Assembly (NCBI RefSeq): GCF_011927945.1
Contig: NZ_JAATJM010000002.1
Location: 863,539 to 927,538, forward strand
Direction of reading: 5' to 3'
DNA from: Brevundimonas alba
Lineage (GTDB): Bacteria; Pseudomonadota; Alphaproteobacteria; Caulobacterales; Caulobacteraceae
DNA: 64,000 bases
The position numbers and the translations under genes are program-made. The notes below the pieces were generated by a model. The model was not told where the DNA came from. It worked only from the letters and a program-made list of their open reading frames with translations, and searched no databases. Shown piece by piece: positions 26,434-34,025 of this stretch (positions are counted from its first letter, which is position 1; each line of letters opens with the position of its first letter).

Positions 26434-26503
26434 ACTTTCCAATGTGGAAAATGTAGCGCGACTTTCCGTGATGGCAAGTGAAAACTTTCCGATGTGGAAA
26501 GTT
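26434..26503 (-). promoter_or_regulatory. Three tandem palindromic operators
   Basis: Three copies of ACTTTCC-N5-GGAAAGT lie at 26434-26452 (one mismatch), 26461-26479 (one mismatch) and 26484-26502 (perfect, extended to AACTTTCC/GGAAAGTT). Their centres are 27 and 23 bp apart. They sit directly upstream of the membrane protein-regulator operon, and the last overlaps the stop codon of the preceding ATP12 gene. The arrangement suggests cooperative binding of the winged-helix dimer. Confidence 0.7.
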
Positions 26504-27263
26504 AGCTTTCGAGGGCGCGGAACCACATGTCGAGGAGCACCGCTTCCGCCCGGCGGGCGGCGGTGCGTTCGGCGGCCTCCGCGTCGACGCCCCACTGGCG
26601 TTCCTGGAAGGCCTCGTCGAGGCGGGACAGTTCGAACGCCGCCTCGCCGCCGACGGCGCCGCGCTGGAGGGCGAGGGCGAGGACGGCGGAGCCCAGCAGG
26701 GGCGTGGCCATGGCGAGGCCGCTGAGGGCGAAGTCGTCGAGGCGCAGGGCCAGCTCGCGGACGCGGGCGACGGCGGCGGGGTCCTGGGCCCGATGGATGA
26801 TGCCCTCGACCGGCTCGAGCACCACGCCGAGATCGAGCGCGGCCCAGTCGCGCCACGGCGTCCATTCGCGGGCCTGTTCCACGGCGAGGGAGGTGGGCGT
26901 CTCGGCGAGGTAGCAGAGCAGGTCCGTGCCGGCGAAGGCGGCGATCTCGTCGGCGACGGCCTCGCGGACCTGGCTGACGCGGTCGATGGCGGTGGAGGCC
27001 AGACGGGTGGCGGGCATGGTCCCGGGCTCGATGAACTCGCCTTGGGCGGCCCATTCGTCGGCGACCAGCCGGGCGAGCGATTCCGTCGGCAAAGTCAGTT
27101 TCGCGCCGGCGGGGGTCTTCGGCGTGCGGCCGTCGAGGGTGACGCTCCAGCCCCCCTCCCCTTTGGCCACGTCGACGGCGGTCCAGAAGCGTTTGAGCCG
27201 CTCTTCGGACTCGCGGAAGCCCTTGCGGGCGGCGACGTTGGGATCGAGGGGCGGGATGTGCAT
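26502..27263 (-). CDS. ATP12 family F1-ATPase assembly chaperone
   Basis: A 253-residue protein of the ATP12 family, found in alphaproteobacteria and mitochondria, which binds the F1 alpha subunit during ATP synthase assembly. Landmarks are RFWTAVDVAKGEGGWSVTLDGRTPKTPAGAKL near the start, WAAQGEFIEPGTMPATRLASTAID in the middle (the signature region), and CYLAETPTSLAVEQAREWTPWRDW. It is the last gene of a compact operon crcB-rluA-HAD-atp12, 8 bases after the HAD gene. Confidence 0.92.
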   Translation of the reverse strand: MHIPPLDPNVAARKGFRESEERLKRFWTAVDVAKGEGGWSVTLDGRTPKTPAGAKLTLPTESLARLVADEWAAQGEFIEPGTMPATRLASTAIDRVSQVREAVADEIAAFAGTDLLCYLAETPTSLAVEQAREWTPWRDWAALDLGVVLEPVEGIIHRAQDPAAVARVRELALRLDDFALSGLAMATPLLGSAVLALALQRGAVGGEAAFELSRLDEAFQERQWGVDAEAAERTAARRAEAVLLDMWFRALES

Positions 27264-27271
27264 CGGAGGTC

Positions 27272-27949
27272 TCAGGCGGCGCGGGTCATGTCGGCGAAAC
27301 CGTCGAGGACCACCGTCAGTTCGGAGAAGGTTCGCGCCACGTGCCGGGCGCCGGCGGCCACCTGTTCCTCGACCGTATGGAAGCCCCAGGCGACGCCGAG
27401 CGGCAGGACGCCGGCGTTGATCGCCATCGCGATGTCGTGGCTGGTGTCGCCGATCATGACGGTGCGCGACGGGTCGCTGTCGCAGGCGGCCATGGCGGCG
27501 TGGAGCATGGCCGGATCGGGCTTGCCGGGACCATCCTCGGCGCAGTGGGACGAGAGGAACAGGTCGGCCCAGCCCTCGCGGGCGAGGTTGCGGGCCACGC
27601 CGCGGCGGTTCTGGCCGGTGGCGAGGGCCAGCCGCCAGCCATCGCGGTGCAGGCGGCGCAGGGTGGTCATGGCCTCGGGATAGAGCGGCTCCTCGTGGCC
27701 CTCGGCATACATGCGGTTGAAACTGGCGCGGAAGCCGGCGACGAAACGGGAGAGGGTCGACGCGTCCAGGCCGGGCTCCAGCACCGCCATGGCGTGCTCC
27801 AGCGACAGGCCGACGATCTGGCGCACCCGGTCGTAGTCCGGCTCGGGCAGACCGATCTCGCGCGCGGCCTCGCAGGCGGCGCGGTGGATGGAGGCGCGGC
27901 TGTCCACGAGGGTGCCGTCGATGTCGAAGACTGCGAGGGGGCGGGTCAT
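27272..27949 (-). CDS. HAD-IA family phosphatase (phosphoglycolate phosphatase-like)
   Basis: A 225-residue cytoplasmic hydrolase. HAD motif I is DIDGTLVDS (nucleophile Asp9 or nearby). Motif II is the Thr in LATGQNRRG, motif III the Lys in GPGKPDPAML, and motif IV MIGDTSHDIAMA. The helical cap after motif I matches phosphoglycolate phosphatases and beta-phosphoglucomutase-like enzymes. It overlaps the upstream pseudouridine synthase gene by 4 bases. The substrate is not assigned. Confidence 0.9.
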   Translation of the reverse strand: MTRPLAVFDIDGTLVDSRASIHRAACEAAREIGLPEPDYDRVRQIVGLSLEHAMAVLEPGLDASTLSRFVAGFRASFNRMYAEGHEEPLYPEAMTTLRRLHRDGWRLALATGQNRRGVARNLAREGWADLFLSSHCAEDGPGKPDPAMLHAAMAACDSDPSRTVMIGDTSHDIAMAINAGVLPLGVAWGFHTVEEQVAAGARHVARTFSELTVVLDGFADMTRAA

Positions 27950-28980
27950 CGCTGGCGGCGGACCCCCTCGAACGGGTCGCTCTCATTCCCTTCCGCCTCT
28001 TCGAAGCCGAAGTGGGCGAAGCCGGCCTTCATTTCGGGGCTGAGCGGCGCCTCGACGACCAGCATGCCGCCGCGCGGGTGTTCCAGTTCGATGCGGCGGG
28101 CGTGGAGCTGGAGCTTCAGATGGCCCGACAGCTCGCGCGATTTGTCGTCGCCGTATTTTGGGTCGCCGAGGATCGGATGGCCGATGCCCGCCATATGGGC
28201 GCGCAGTTGGTGCGTCCGGCCGGTGAAGGGGCGCAGGGCCATCCAGGCGGCGCGGTGGGCGGCGCGGCTGATGGTGGCGAAGGCGGTCTCGGCCGGCTCG
28301 GCGCGCGGGTCCTTGCGGTCGGCGGGGCGCATCATCTCGAAGTCGTTGATGCCGGTCTTCTTCAGCGGCATGTCGATCTGGCCGGCCGAAGGCTTGGGAT
28401 TGCCGATGACAATGGCCCAGTAGGTCTTCTTCGCCTGACGGCGGGCGAAGGCGCCGGCCAGCCGTTTGGCCGCCTCGGGCCCCTTGCCGAGCAGGAGGAC
28501 GCCGGAGGTGTCGCGGTCGAGGCGGTGGACCAGACGGGGGCGGTCCATCCCCTCCCCCCAGGCCGACAGCAGGCGGTCGACGTGGCGGCTGGTCTTGGTG
28601 CCGCCCTGGACGGCGAGGCCGTGCGGCTTGTTGATGGCGATGACCATGTCGTCCTCGTAGAGCACGAGGGACTTGGCGAACTTTATGTCTTGCGGGCTCA
28701 GGGTGTGGGCGTCGCCGGCCTGCCGCGAGGTGTCGTCGGGGATCGGCGGCACGCGCACCGCGGCGCCGGCGGTCAGGCGGCCCTCGGGCTTGATGCGGGC
28801 TCCGTCCACGCGGATCTGGCCGCTGCGGGCCATCTTCTGCACCTGGATGTTGGACAGGTGCGGCCAGCGCCGGCGGAACCAGCGGTCCAGCCGGATGCCG
28901 TCCTCGGCCTCGGCGACGTAGATGGTGAGGACCTCCCGCTTGGGCGCAGGCTCGGCGTCCTGAATGGGCTCATCAGTCAA
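27946..28980 (-). CDS. RluA-family pseudouridine synthase (RluC/D-like)
   Basis: A 344-residue RNA-modifying enzyme. An S4 domain (IRLDRWFRRRWPHLSNIQVQKM) precedes the synthase core, with the catalytic Asp in RLVHRLDRDTSGVLLL and the LRPFTGRTHQLRAHMAGIGHPILGD motif. This layout is that of RluC and RluD, which modify 23S rRNA. No in-frame ATG lies near the conserved N-terminus. A TTG at 28980 overlaps the crcB stop as TTGA and gives the expected start, so translation is probably coupled. Confidence 0.92.
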   Translation of the reverse strand: MTDEPIQDAEPAPKREVLTIYVAEAEDGIRLDRWFRRRWPHLSNIQVQKMARSGQIRVDGARIKPEGRLTAGAAVRVPPIPDDTSRQAGDAHTLSPQDIKFAKSLVLYEDDMVIAINKPHGLAVQGGTKTSRHVDRLLSAWGEGMDRPRLVHRLDRDTSGVLLLGKGPEAAKRLAGAFARRQAKKTYWAIVIGNPKPSAGQIDMPLKKTGINDFEMMRPADRKDPRAEPAETAFATISRAAHRAAWMALRPFTGRTHQLRAHMAGIGHPILGDPKYGDDKSRELSGHLKLQLHARRIELEHPRGGMLVVEAPLSPEMKAGFAHFGFEEAEGNESDPFEGVRRQR

Positions 28981-29372
28981 AGGGCGGCTCCGAAGGCGCG
29001 GCGGGCGACCATCAGGCCGACAAACAGGACGGCGATCGACAGGACCACCGAGGCGGCGACATAGCCCCCGGCCATGGCGAATTGGCGGCGCTCGATCATC
29101 AGCGCCGTCTCCAGCGAGAAGGCGCTGAAGGTGGTGAAGCCGCCGAGCACGCCGACGGCGGCGAACAGTCGGATGGATTCGGTGTTCAGGCCGCCCCGGA
29201 AGGCGAGCCAACCGGTCAGAAGGCCCATCAGCAGGCCGCCGAGGACGTTCACCGCGAGGGTGCCCCAAGGCCAGGTCGCGGCCGGGAGCAGGCGCGCGGA
29301 CCACGCGCCGACGCCGTAGCGGGCGACGGCCCCGAGGGCCCCACCGGCCGCGACGATCAGGAGACGTGTCAT
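28977..29372 (-). CDS. crcB: Fluoride channel CrcB/FluC
   Basis: A 131-residue inner-membrane protein with four spans that forms a dual-topology dimeric fluoride exporter. The signature GTLAVNVLGGLLMG and GGFTTFSAFSLE, with the Phe and Thr/Ser that line the fluoride path, are both present. The ATG at 29372 aligns with family N-termini. It leads the crcB-rluA-HAD-atp12 operon. I looked for a fluoride riboswitch upstream and saw none; a -10-like GTATAAG is at about 29385-29391 on this strand. Confidence 0.95.
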   Translation of the reverse strand: MTRLLIVAAGGALGAVARYGVGAWSARLLPAATWPWGTLAVNVLGGLLMGLLTGWLAFRGGLNTESIRLFAAVGVLGGFTTFSAFSLETALMIERRQFAMAGGYVAASVVLSIAVLFVGLMVARRAFGAAL

Positions 29373-29429
29373 GATGCGGGGCTTATACACATCGCAGCCT
29401 TGGGTGTGAGGCCGGAGCGAGAAACGAAG

Positions 29430-29909
29430 ATGCTGTTTCAGGAGCCTCCCCCGCCGCATCCGGTCGTTAGCGAGATTCTGGCCAGCCGGATCCCGGTGCC
29501 GTCGCCCATCATCGCCTTCGATGACGTTCTGATCCTTGACCGTGGCGATAACTCCCGGGTCGTTCCATCAGGACTCTATTGGGTAGTGATCGCCGTGCGC
29601 GGACAGCTGCCAGATGGCGAGCGACGGTACTTCTACAAGACTGTTTTCGTGGGCCCGGGCGAACCCGTTCCTCCGGTCTCGGGGCTCTGTCGCATCGAGG
29701 CGCATCAAACTGAATGGACCGGCGGAATGATCTCCGGCGAGAACGACCTGCATCGCATCGGGCACGGTCCGTCGTCCTTCGAGCCCGTGCCGATGTGGTC
29801 GATCGACCGATTTGACTGCTCGATTTCATCGGACAGCCCTGTCCTCCCCCCTAAAGGCGCGAGTGTTTGGGAACGAGGCGGCGGTAACCTGGAAGACCAA
29901 GATGACTGA
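29430..29909 (+). CDS. Hypothetical protein (orphan-like)
   Basis: A 159-residue frame, divergent from crcB and overlapping the next gene by 8 bases. It contains an ordered-looking middle (FDDVLILDRGDNSRVVPSGLYWVVIAVRG, then RRYFYKTVFVGPGEPVPP) and a Trp-rich EWTGGMISGEND region. There is no signal peptide or membrane span. Local GC and codon choice are less extreme than in neighbours, with ACTC and TATT codons, as in recently gained or weakly constrained genes. GGAG lies 12 bases before the ATG. I do not recognise it. Confidence 0.5.
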   Translation: MLFQEPPPPHPVVSEILASRIPVPSPIIAFDDVLILDRGDNSRVVPSGLYWVVIAVRGQLPDGERRYFYKTVFVGPGEPVPPVSGLCRIEAHQTEWTGGMISGENDLHRIGHGPSSFEPVPMWSIDRFDCSISSDSPVLPPKGASVWERGGGNLEDQDD

Positions 29910-30342
29910 CCTGATCCTCGCCATCACCCACCACATCTTCGTCTTCGGCCTTGTCGCCATGATGATGGCGACGCGGGTGCTGCTGCAGGGGCCGCAGGTC
30001 GATCCGCTTCGGCTGGCGCGGCTGGATGCGGGCGCGGGCGCGACGGCGGCGCTGGTGCTGGCGGTGGGGGTCTGTCGGGTGATCTGGGGCGGCAAGGGCT
30101 GGGCCTTCTACGAGGCCAATCCGTTCTTCTGGGGCAAGGTGGCCTGTTTCGCGGTGCTCGGCGTCCTGACCATTCCGGGCACAATCGCCTTCCTAAAGTG
30201 GGGCAAGGCCCGCAGCGTCAACGCGGCCTTCCAGCCCGCGGCGTCCGAAGTGGCAAGCCTGCGCCGGCTGACAGGGCTGCAGGCGCTGGCGCTGATCCCG
30301 CTGCTGGCCTTCGCGGCGGCCATGGCGCGGTATCCGTTCTGA
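29902..30342 (+). CDS. DUF2214 family membrane protein
   Basis: A 146-residue inner-membrane protein with about four spans. It matches the DUF2214 family: the N-terminus ITHHIFVFGLVAMM carries the two adjacent histidines, followed by GVCRVIWGGKGWAFYEANPFFWGK and a final LALIPLLAFAAAMARYPF. The function is unknown; the paired histidines could bind haem or metal. The ATG is preceded by GGAAG and overlaps the end of the orphan gene. Confidence 0.87.
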   Translation: MTDLILAITHHIFVFGLVAMMMATRVLLQGPQVDPLRLARLDAGAGATAALVLAVGVCRVIWGGKGWAFYEANPFFWGKVACFAVLGVLTIPGTIAFLKWGKARSVNAAFQPAASEVASLRRLTGLQALALIPLLAFAAAMARYPF

Positions 30343-30485
30343 CTGAAACTTCACTTGCCCGGGCGTTCGGTTAACAGCGATACCTTGTCCGAACGGCGCA
30401 GCTTCGCGTCGTGAGAGAACGGCGTCGGGCCGGCGGAGCGATCTGCTAGACTGGGCGACCGATCAGAAGGACCGCCGTAAGCGTC

Positions 30486-31715
30486 ATGTCGCACGACGAC
30501 CACAGCCACTCCCACGACCCGCATGGCGGGCACGGCGGACCGCACGACGGCGGGCACGGCGGACAGGGCTATGACGCGCGGACCGCGGGCCTGTTCTCGA
30601 CCGCCGCCAATCCGCCGCCGGCGGGCGCCGCCGACCACGCCGAGCGCGCCATTCCCGCCTCCGGCCCGCCGCGCGGCCTTGGTCCCTCGCGGTCGGACGA
30701 AGGCATCACCCGGCCGATCGGCGACAGCGACTATTTCTCGACCGATCCGGCGGTGGTGGCCAATATCTCGGCCCACATCGACGAGTATTTCAACCAGCCG
30801 CTCGACATCTTCCCCTTCTGGGAGACGGAGGGGAAACCCGACCGCTTCCACGTGCTGTTCGCGCGCCAGATCGAGGAGCGGTTCCCGGCCGAGCAGGACA
30901 TCCGCAGCCGCATCCACGCCTATGGGCGGGGGGTGTTCAGGGCGCTGCTGGTCCATATCGGCGTCAAGCGGCTGAGCCAGGCGGCGGCGCTGGTCGGGCT
31001 GACGCTCATGGCGACTCTCGGGCCGAACCTGTTCGCGCAATGGACCGGAACGCCGGCCATGGGTCTGGCGCTGGCCGGCGGCGGCATGCTGGCGGTGCTG
31101 GGCGCCTTCTGGGCCCTGAACGCCATCCTGTTCATCCAGTACCGGTTCCGGCTGGAGAATGACTCCTATGAGCTGTCGCGCGAGATCGTGCAGCGGACGC
31201 GGGAGATCCAGAACCTGTTCACCAACGCCCGGGCCCTTTCGGACCAGGCCGAGACCCAGTTCCAGCAGGACGGCAAGGGATGGGGCCAGCGCGCCATGTT
31301 CCTGACCCGGCTGACCATGTGGCTGGGCGCGCGGATGGAGTACCTCGAGAAGCACGTCCAGATGGAGCTGTGGCGGGTGCGCCGCGAGCGGTACTGGATG
31401 CGGTGGGTCGGACGGATCATCACCCCCGCGGTGCTGCTGGTCTGGCTGGCGATCTTCGCGCTGGAGCCCGTCCCGGGCAGCCAGGAGACGGCGTTCCGCG
31501 CCCTGCAGGGCGGGGCGGTGCTGATCGGCCTGATCGTCAGCTGGCTGTCCTATTTCCGCTGGCAGACGCCGGTGACGACCATCCAGGACAAGCTCGGCGT
31601 CGACGGCTGGGTCCGCTACGCCTCGCTGGACGTCGACAACGCCGTCGGCGAGCAGGTGCGGCGCGACAAGGAGCGGCTGGTCGAATACCGGGCCCTGACG
31701 CGCGGCGGTCGCTGA
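30486..31715 (+). CDS. Hypothetical membrane protein with His-rich N-terminus
   Basis: A 409-residue protein. Its first 27 residues hold eight histidines among Gly, Asp and Ser, a probable metal-binding tail. About residues 95-155 form a soluble segment (IDEYFNQPLDIFPFWETEG). Two membrane spans follow (about 170-215), then a coiled helical stretch (SYELSREIVQRTREIQNLF, about 225-300), and two more spans (about 310-365). A short cytoplasmic tail ends the protein. I do not recognise the family. It is a single gene; a possible -10 TGCTAGACT is about 40 bases upstream of the start. Confidence 0.75.
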   Translation: MSHDDHSHSHDPHGGHGGPHDGGHGGQGYDARTAGLFSTAANPPPAGAADHAERAIPASGPPRGLGPSRSDEGITRPIGDSDYFSTDPAVVANISAHIDEYFNQPLDIFPFWETEGKPDRFHVLFARQIEERFPAEQDIRSRIHAYGRGVFRALLVHIGVKRLSQAAALVGLTLMATLGPNLFAQWTGTPAMGLALAGGGMLAVLGAFWALNAILFIQYRFRLENDSYELSREIVQRTREIQNLFTNARALSDQAETQFQQDGKGWGQRAMFLTRLTMWLGARMEYLEKHVQMELWRVRRERYWMRWVGRIITPAVLLVWLAIFALEPVPGSQETAFRALQGGAVLIGLIVSWLSYFRWQTPVTTIQDKLGVDGWVRYASLDVDNAVGEQVRRDKERLVEYRALTRGGR

Positions 31716-31748
31716 GGCCAAGGCGCCGAGCGTGAGGGCGGCGGGCCC

Positions 31749-32261
31749 TCAGGGGGCGGTGCGCCAGCCCAGGCTGTCTCGCACGCTGGCTGCGTTATAG
31801 GCGTTCGGCCGGTCCGGCGTCTGGCCGTTGCCCATCACCACCTCGAACGAGGTCGAGGTCGGCGACGGGCCGCTGAAGTTCAGGCCCACGCCGACGCCGA
31901 CGCCCGAACTGCGGTAGCCGCCATAGCGGCCGCGGTAGTTGCTGGAGCCGGCGCCGATGGAGACGCTGGGGCGGACGCCGCCGGCGCTGTCGAGCCGGCC
32001 GTCGGTCCAGCGCTGGGTAACCTCGAACCAGTCGTAGCCTTGCGAAAGGGTCAGTTCGGCCGCGCGCAGCAGGGCGAGATCGGCCACCGGACCGGGCGCG
32101 CCGACGCCGTTGTAGGTGACGCGGAAGCGGTTGGACTCGATCCGCTGTTCGACATAGCCCTGCCCGTTCGGGGAGGACTGCGGGCCGTAGGGGGCGAGGC
32201 TGGCGCAGGCCGAGAGGGCGAGGCCGGCGGCGGCGATCAGGGGAAGGGTCAGGCGCTTCAT
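31749..32261 (-). CDS. CC0125/CC1285-family lipoprotein
   Basis: A 170-residue outer-envelope lipoprotein with lipobox LSAC (Cys about residue 19). The conserved segment YGPQSSPNGQGYVEQRIESNRFRVTYNG and the later RAAELTLSQGYDWFEVTQRW fit the Caulobacterales family named after CC0125 and CC1285. The Gly/Tyr/Ser-rich C-terminal part (YRGRYGGYRSSGVGVGVG) is probably flexible. The ATG at 32261 starts the signal. The upstream region runs into the DUF559 gene and its repeat. Confidence 0.85.
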   Translation of the reverse strand: MKRLTLPLIAAAGLALSACASLAPYGPQSSPNGQGYVEQRIESNRFRVTYNGVGAPGPVADLALLRAAELTLSQGYDWFEVTQRWTDGRLDSAGGVRPSVSIGAGSSNYRGRYGGYRSSGVGVGVGLNFSGPSPTSTSFEVVMGNGQTPDRPNAYNAASVRDSLGWRTAP

Positions 32262-32323
32262 GTCGGGGCTCCGGGCGGACTGCTGAAATAGCGCCGGGGG
32301 AGAGCCGTGGTTCCGGCACATGC

Positions 32324-32722
32324 TCATTCCTCCCCCTCTGGGGGAGGGGGACCATGCGCAGCATGGTGGAGGGGGTCAGCCGCGCGGAGCCGTATGCCCT
32401 CAAGGACACCATCCATGTTCTGGAAAACTGACATGGCGGCGATACGCAGAACCTGAATGCCCTGCCCGTTCAGCCAGTTCGTGCGTCGTTCGTCGTGCGC
32501 TTGTCGGTCTGGATCGTCGTGGACCCGTCCATCGACCTCGACCGCGAGCCGGACGGCAACGCAGTAGAAGTCGAGGATGTACGGGCCGACAGGATGCTGG
32601 CGCCGGAATCTCAGACCTGCGAGGCGCTGGCCGCGGAGGCGGGCCCAGAGCAGCGCCTCCGGCAGGCTCGGACGACGGCGAAGCTCCCGGGCGCGTGCAA
32701 TGGTGAGCTTCGGCGCCTCCAT
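32324..32722 (-). CDS. DUF559 endonuclease-like protein (second)
   Basis: A 132-residue DUF559 protein with an intact core: Glu22 in LPEALLW, FRRQHPVGPYILDFYC with Asp51, and VEVDGRVH with Glu62, Asp64 and His68. The end VFQNMDGVLEGI is typical. The last 15-20 residues (LHHAAHGPPPPEGEE) are encoded by a palindromic repeat that invades the 3-prime end. Another copy lies in the opposite orientation 30 bases upstream of the ATG. Thus both DUF559 genes in the window are bracketed by repeats. Nuclease activity is inferred from the fold. Confidence 0.88.
   Translation of the reverse strand: MEAPKLTIARARELRRRPSLPEALLWARLRGQRLAGLRFRRQHPVGPYILDFYCVAVRLAVEVDGRVHDDPDRQAHDERRTNWLNGQGIQVLRIAAMSVFQNMDGVLEGIRLRAADPLHHAAHGPPPPEGEE
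32329..32380 (+). repeat. REP-like two-hairpin repeat, family B copy 1
   Basis: The first stem is CCTCCCCC/GGGGGAGG. The second hairpin is ACCATGC-GCA-GCATGGT, then a G-rich tail (GGAGGGGGTC). It overlaps the 3-prime end of the DUF559 gene. It has the same layout as family A (two hairpins and a GGGG tail). Confidence 0.88.
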
Positions 32723-32752
32723 GGGACGACTATAGAAGCAGAAGCTTGGCTG

Positions 32753-32803
32753 TCAGCCCCCACCACCGCCCTATGGGCGGTCCCCCTCCCCCAAAGGGGG
32801 AGG
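32753..32803 (-). repeat. REP-like two-hairpin repeat, family B copy 2 (inverted)
   Basis: The reverse-orientation partner of the copy at 32329. The first stem is identical. The second hairpin is ACCGCCC-ATA-GGGCGGT, so four of the stem positions differ from the first copy and all are compensated on the other arm. It lies between the DUF559 ATG and the end of the next pseudouridine synthase gene. Confidence 0.88.
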
Positions 32804-32805
32804 AA

Positions 32806-33531
32806 CTACAGCTGTGCCGCCAACCGGAGCGCGTCGAAATCGGCCGGGAGAGGCGCCTCGACCGTGCGGTCGCCGCCTTCGGGGTGGGGGAAGGTCAGTC
32901 TGGCGGCGTGGAGCATGAGCCGGGGGGCGGCGCGGCCGGCGAAGGTCAGGGCGCCGCCGTAGCGGGGGTCGCCGACGAGCGGGCGTCCGATGTGGGCCAT
33001 GTGGACGCGCAGCTGGTGCATCCGGCCGGTCAGGGGCTCGAGCTCGACCAGGGCCCCGTCCTCGGATGCCGAAAGCGTGCGGTAGCGGCTTTGCGAGCCC
33101 TGGGCGCCGGGGGCGTCGAAGGCGCAGACGCGCATATAGCTTTCGCGGCCGATCTCCTGACGCAGCAGCGGCGCGTCGATCCTGCCGGCGCGGGGCTCGG
33201 GCGCGGCGGAGACGAGGGCGAGATAGGTCTTTTTGAACCGGCGCATCTGCAGCGCCTTGCCGAGGAAGCCGGCGGCGGGCTTGGTCCTGGCGGCGAGGAT
33301 GACGCCGGAGGTGTCGCGGTCCAGCCGGTGGACCAGCTCCGGCCGCTTGCCGTTGGAGCGCATGAAGGCCCACAGCAGGTCGTCGAGCGTATGCGCCTTG
33401 ATCCGCCCGCCCTGGCTGGACAAGCCGGCGGGCTTGTTGAGCACCAGAACGTGCGGGTCCTCGTGGAGCACCCACGAGCGGACGGCGGCGATCTCGTCTT
33501 CGGACAGGGAAACGGGGGAGCGGTCGGTCAC
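32806..33531 (-). CDS. RluA-family pseudouridine synthase (short form, no S4 domain)
   Basis: A 241-residue RNA pseudouridine synthase lacking the S4 domain, like RluA or TruC. The core starts at HVLVLNKPAGLSSQGG. The catalytic Asp is in LVHRLDRDTSGVILA, and LEPLTGRMHQLRVHMAHIGRPLVGDPRYGG follows. The start is GTG at 33531. The target RNA is not determined. Together with the genes at 19.8 and 27.9 kb it is the third pseudouridine synthase within 14 kb. Confidence 0.92.
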   Translation of the reverse strand: MTDRSPVSLSEDEIAAVRSWVLHEDPHVLVLNKPAGLSSQGGRIKAHTLDDLLWAFMRSNGKRPELVHRLDRDTSGVILAARTKPAAGFLGKALQMRRFKKTYLALVSAAPEPRAGRIDAPLLRQEIGRESYMRVCAFDAPGAQGSQSRYRTLSASEDGALVELEPLTGRMHQLRVHMAHIGRPLVGDPRYGGALTFAGRAAPRLMLHAARLTFPHPEGGDRTVEAPLPADFDALRLAAQL

Positions 33532-33578
33532 CGCGCGTGCTTACGCGAACAGCCCGCCCCCGTCAGCCCATCAAGGCG

Positions 33579-34025
33579 TCAGCGCAGGACGCCCTTCTTC
33601 GACATGGTCATGGCGTACCAGATGAAGACGGCGCCGAGGACGCCGTGGACGATCTGGATCGGCCACCAGGGCCCCATGACCTCCATCCCGTTCGACAGGG
33701 CGAAGGCGTAGACGGCGCCCGCGGCCCAGCCGAGGAAGGAGGCGGCGAAGGCATGGACAGCCCATTTGCGCCGGAGCAGCAGCAGGATCGCGCCCAGAAG
33801 GCCGCCCCAGACCCCGACCGCCCAGGCCGCATCGACCCAGGCCGGCATGCCGTGGAACCACGCCAGCTGGGTCTCGGTCAGGTCCATATTGGCCAGCCAG
33901 GCGTCGCCCTTCAGCTGGGTCATGGTGTAGTCGAAGCAGCCGAAGCCGTTCATCAGCGCCGCGACAGCGCCGACCAGCCACAGATGCCAGGGCGTGCGGG
34001 CGCGGCCGATGCCGGCAGGGGTCAA
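33579..34025 (-). CDS. Small membrane protein, tandem paralogue 1
   Basis: A 148-residue inner-membrane protein with four predicted spans. It begins RTPWHLWLVGAVAALMNGFGCFDY, has a soluble loop (GDAWLANMDLTETQLAWFHGMPAW), and ends in TMSKKGVLR. The gene immediately upstream encodes a paralogue with the same start (TPWHLW), the same W-x-x-x-WxxGVWG segment and the same last six residues. The start is TTG, overlapping the paralogue's stop as TTGA. The function is unknown to me. Confidence 0.78.
   Translation of the reverse strand: MTPAGIGRARTPWHLWLVGAVAALMNGFGCFDYTMTQLKGDAWLANMDLTETQLAWFHGMPAWVDAAWAVGVWGGLLGAILLLLRRKWAVHAFAASFLGWAAGAVYAFALSNGMEVMGPWWPIQIVHGVLGAVFIWYAMTMSKKGVLR

Noticed and set aside
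29373..29429. Fluoride riboswitch before crcB
   Set aside because: No GGCGATGGTG-type core or matching pseudoknot was found in the leader; only a -10-like element was seen.
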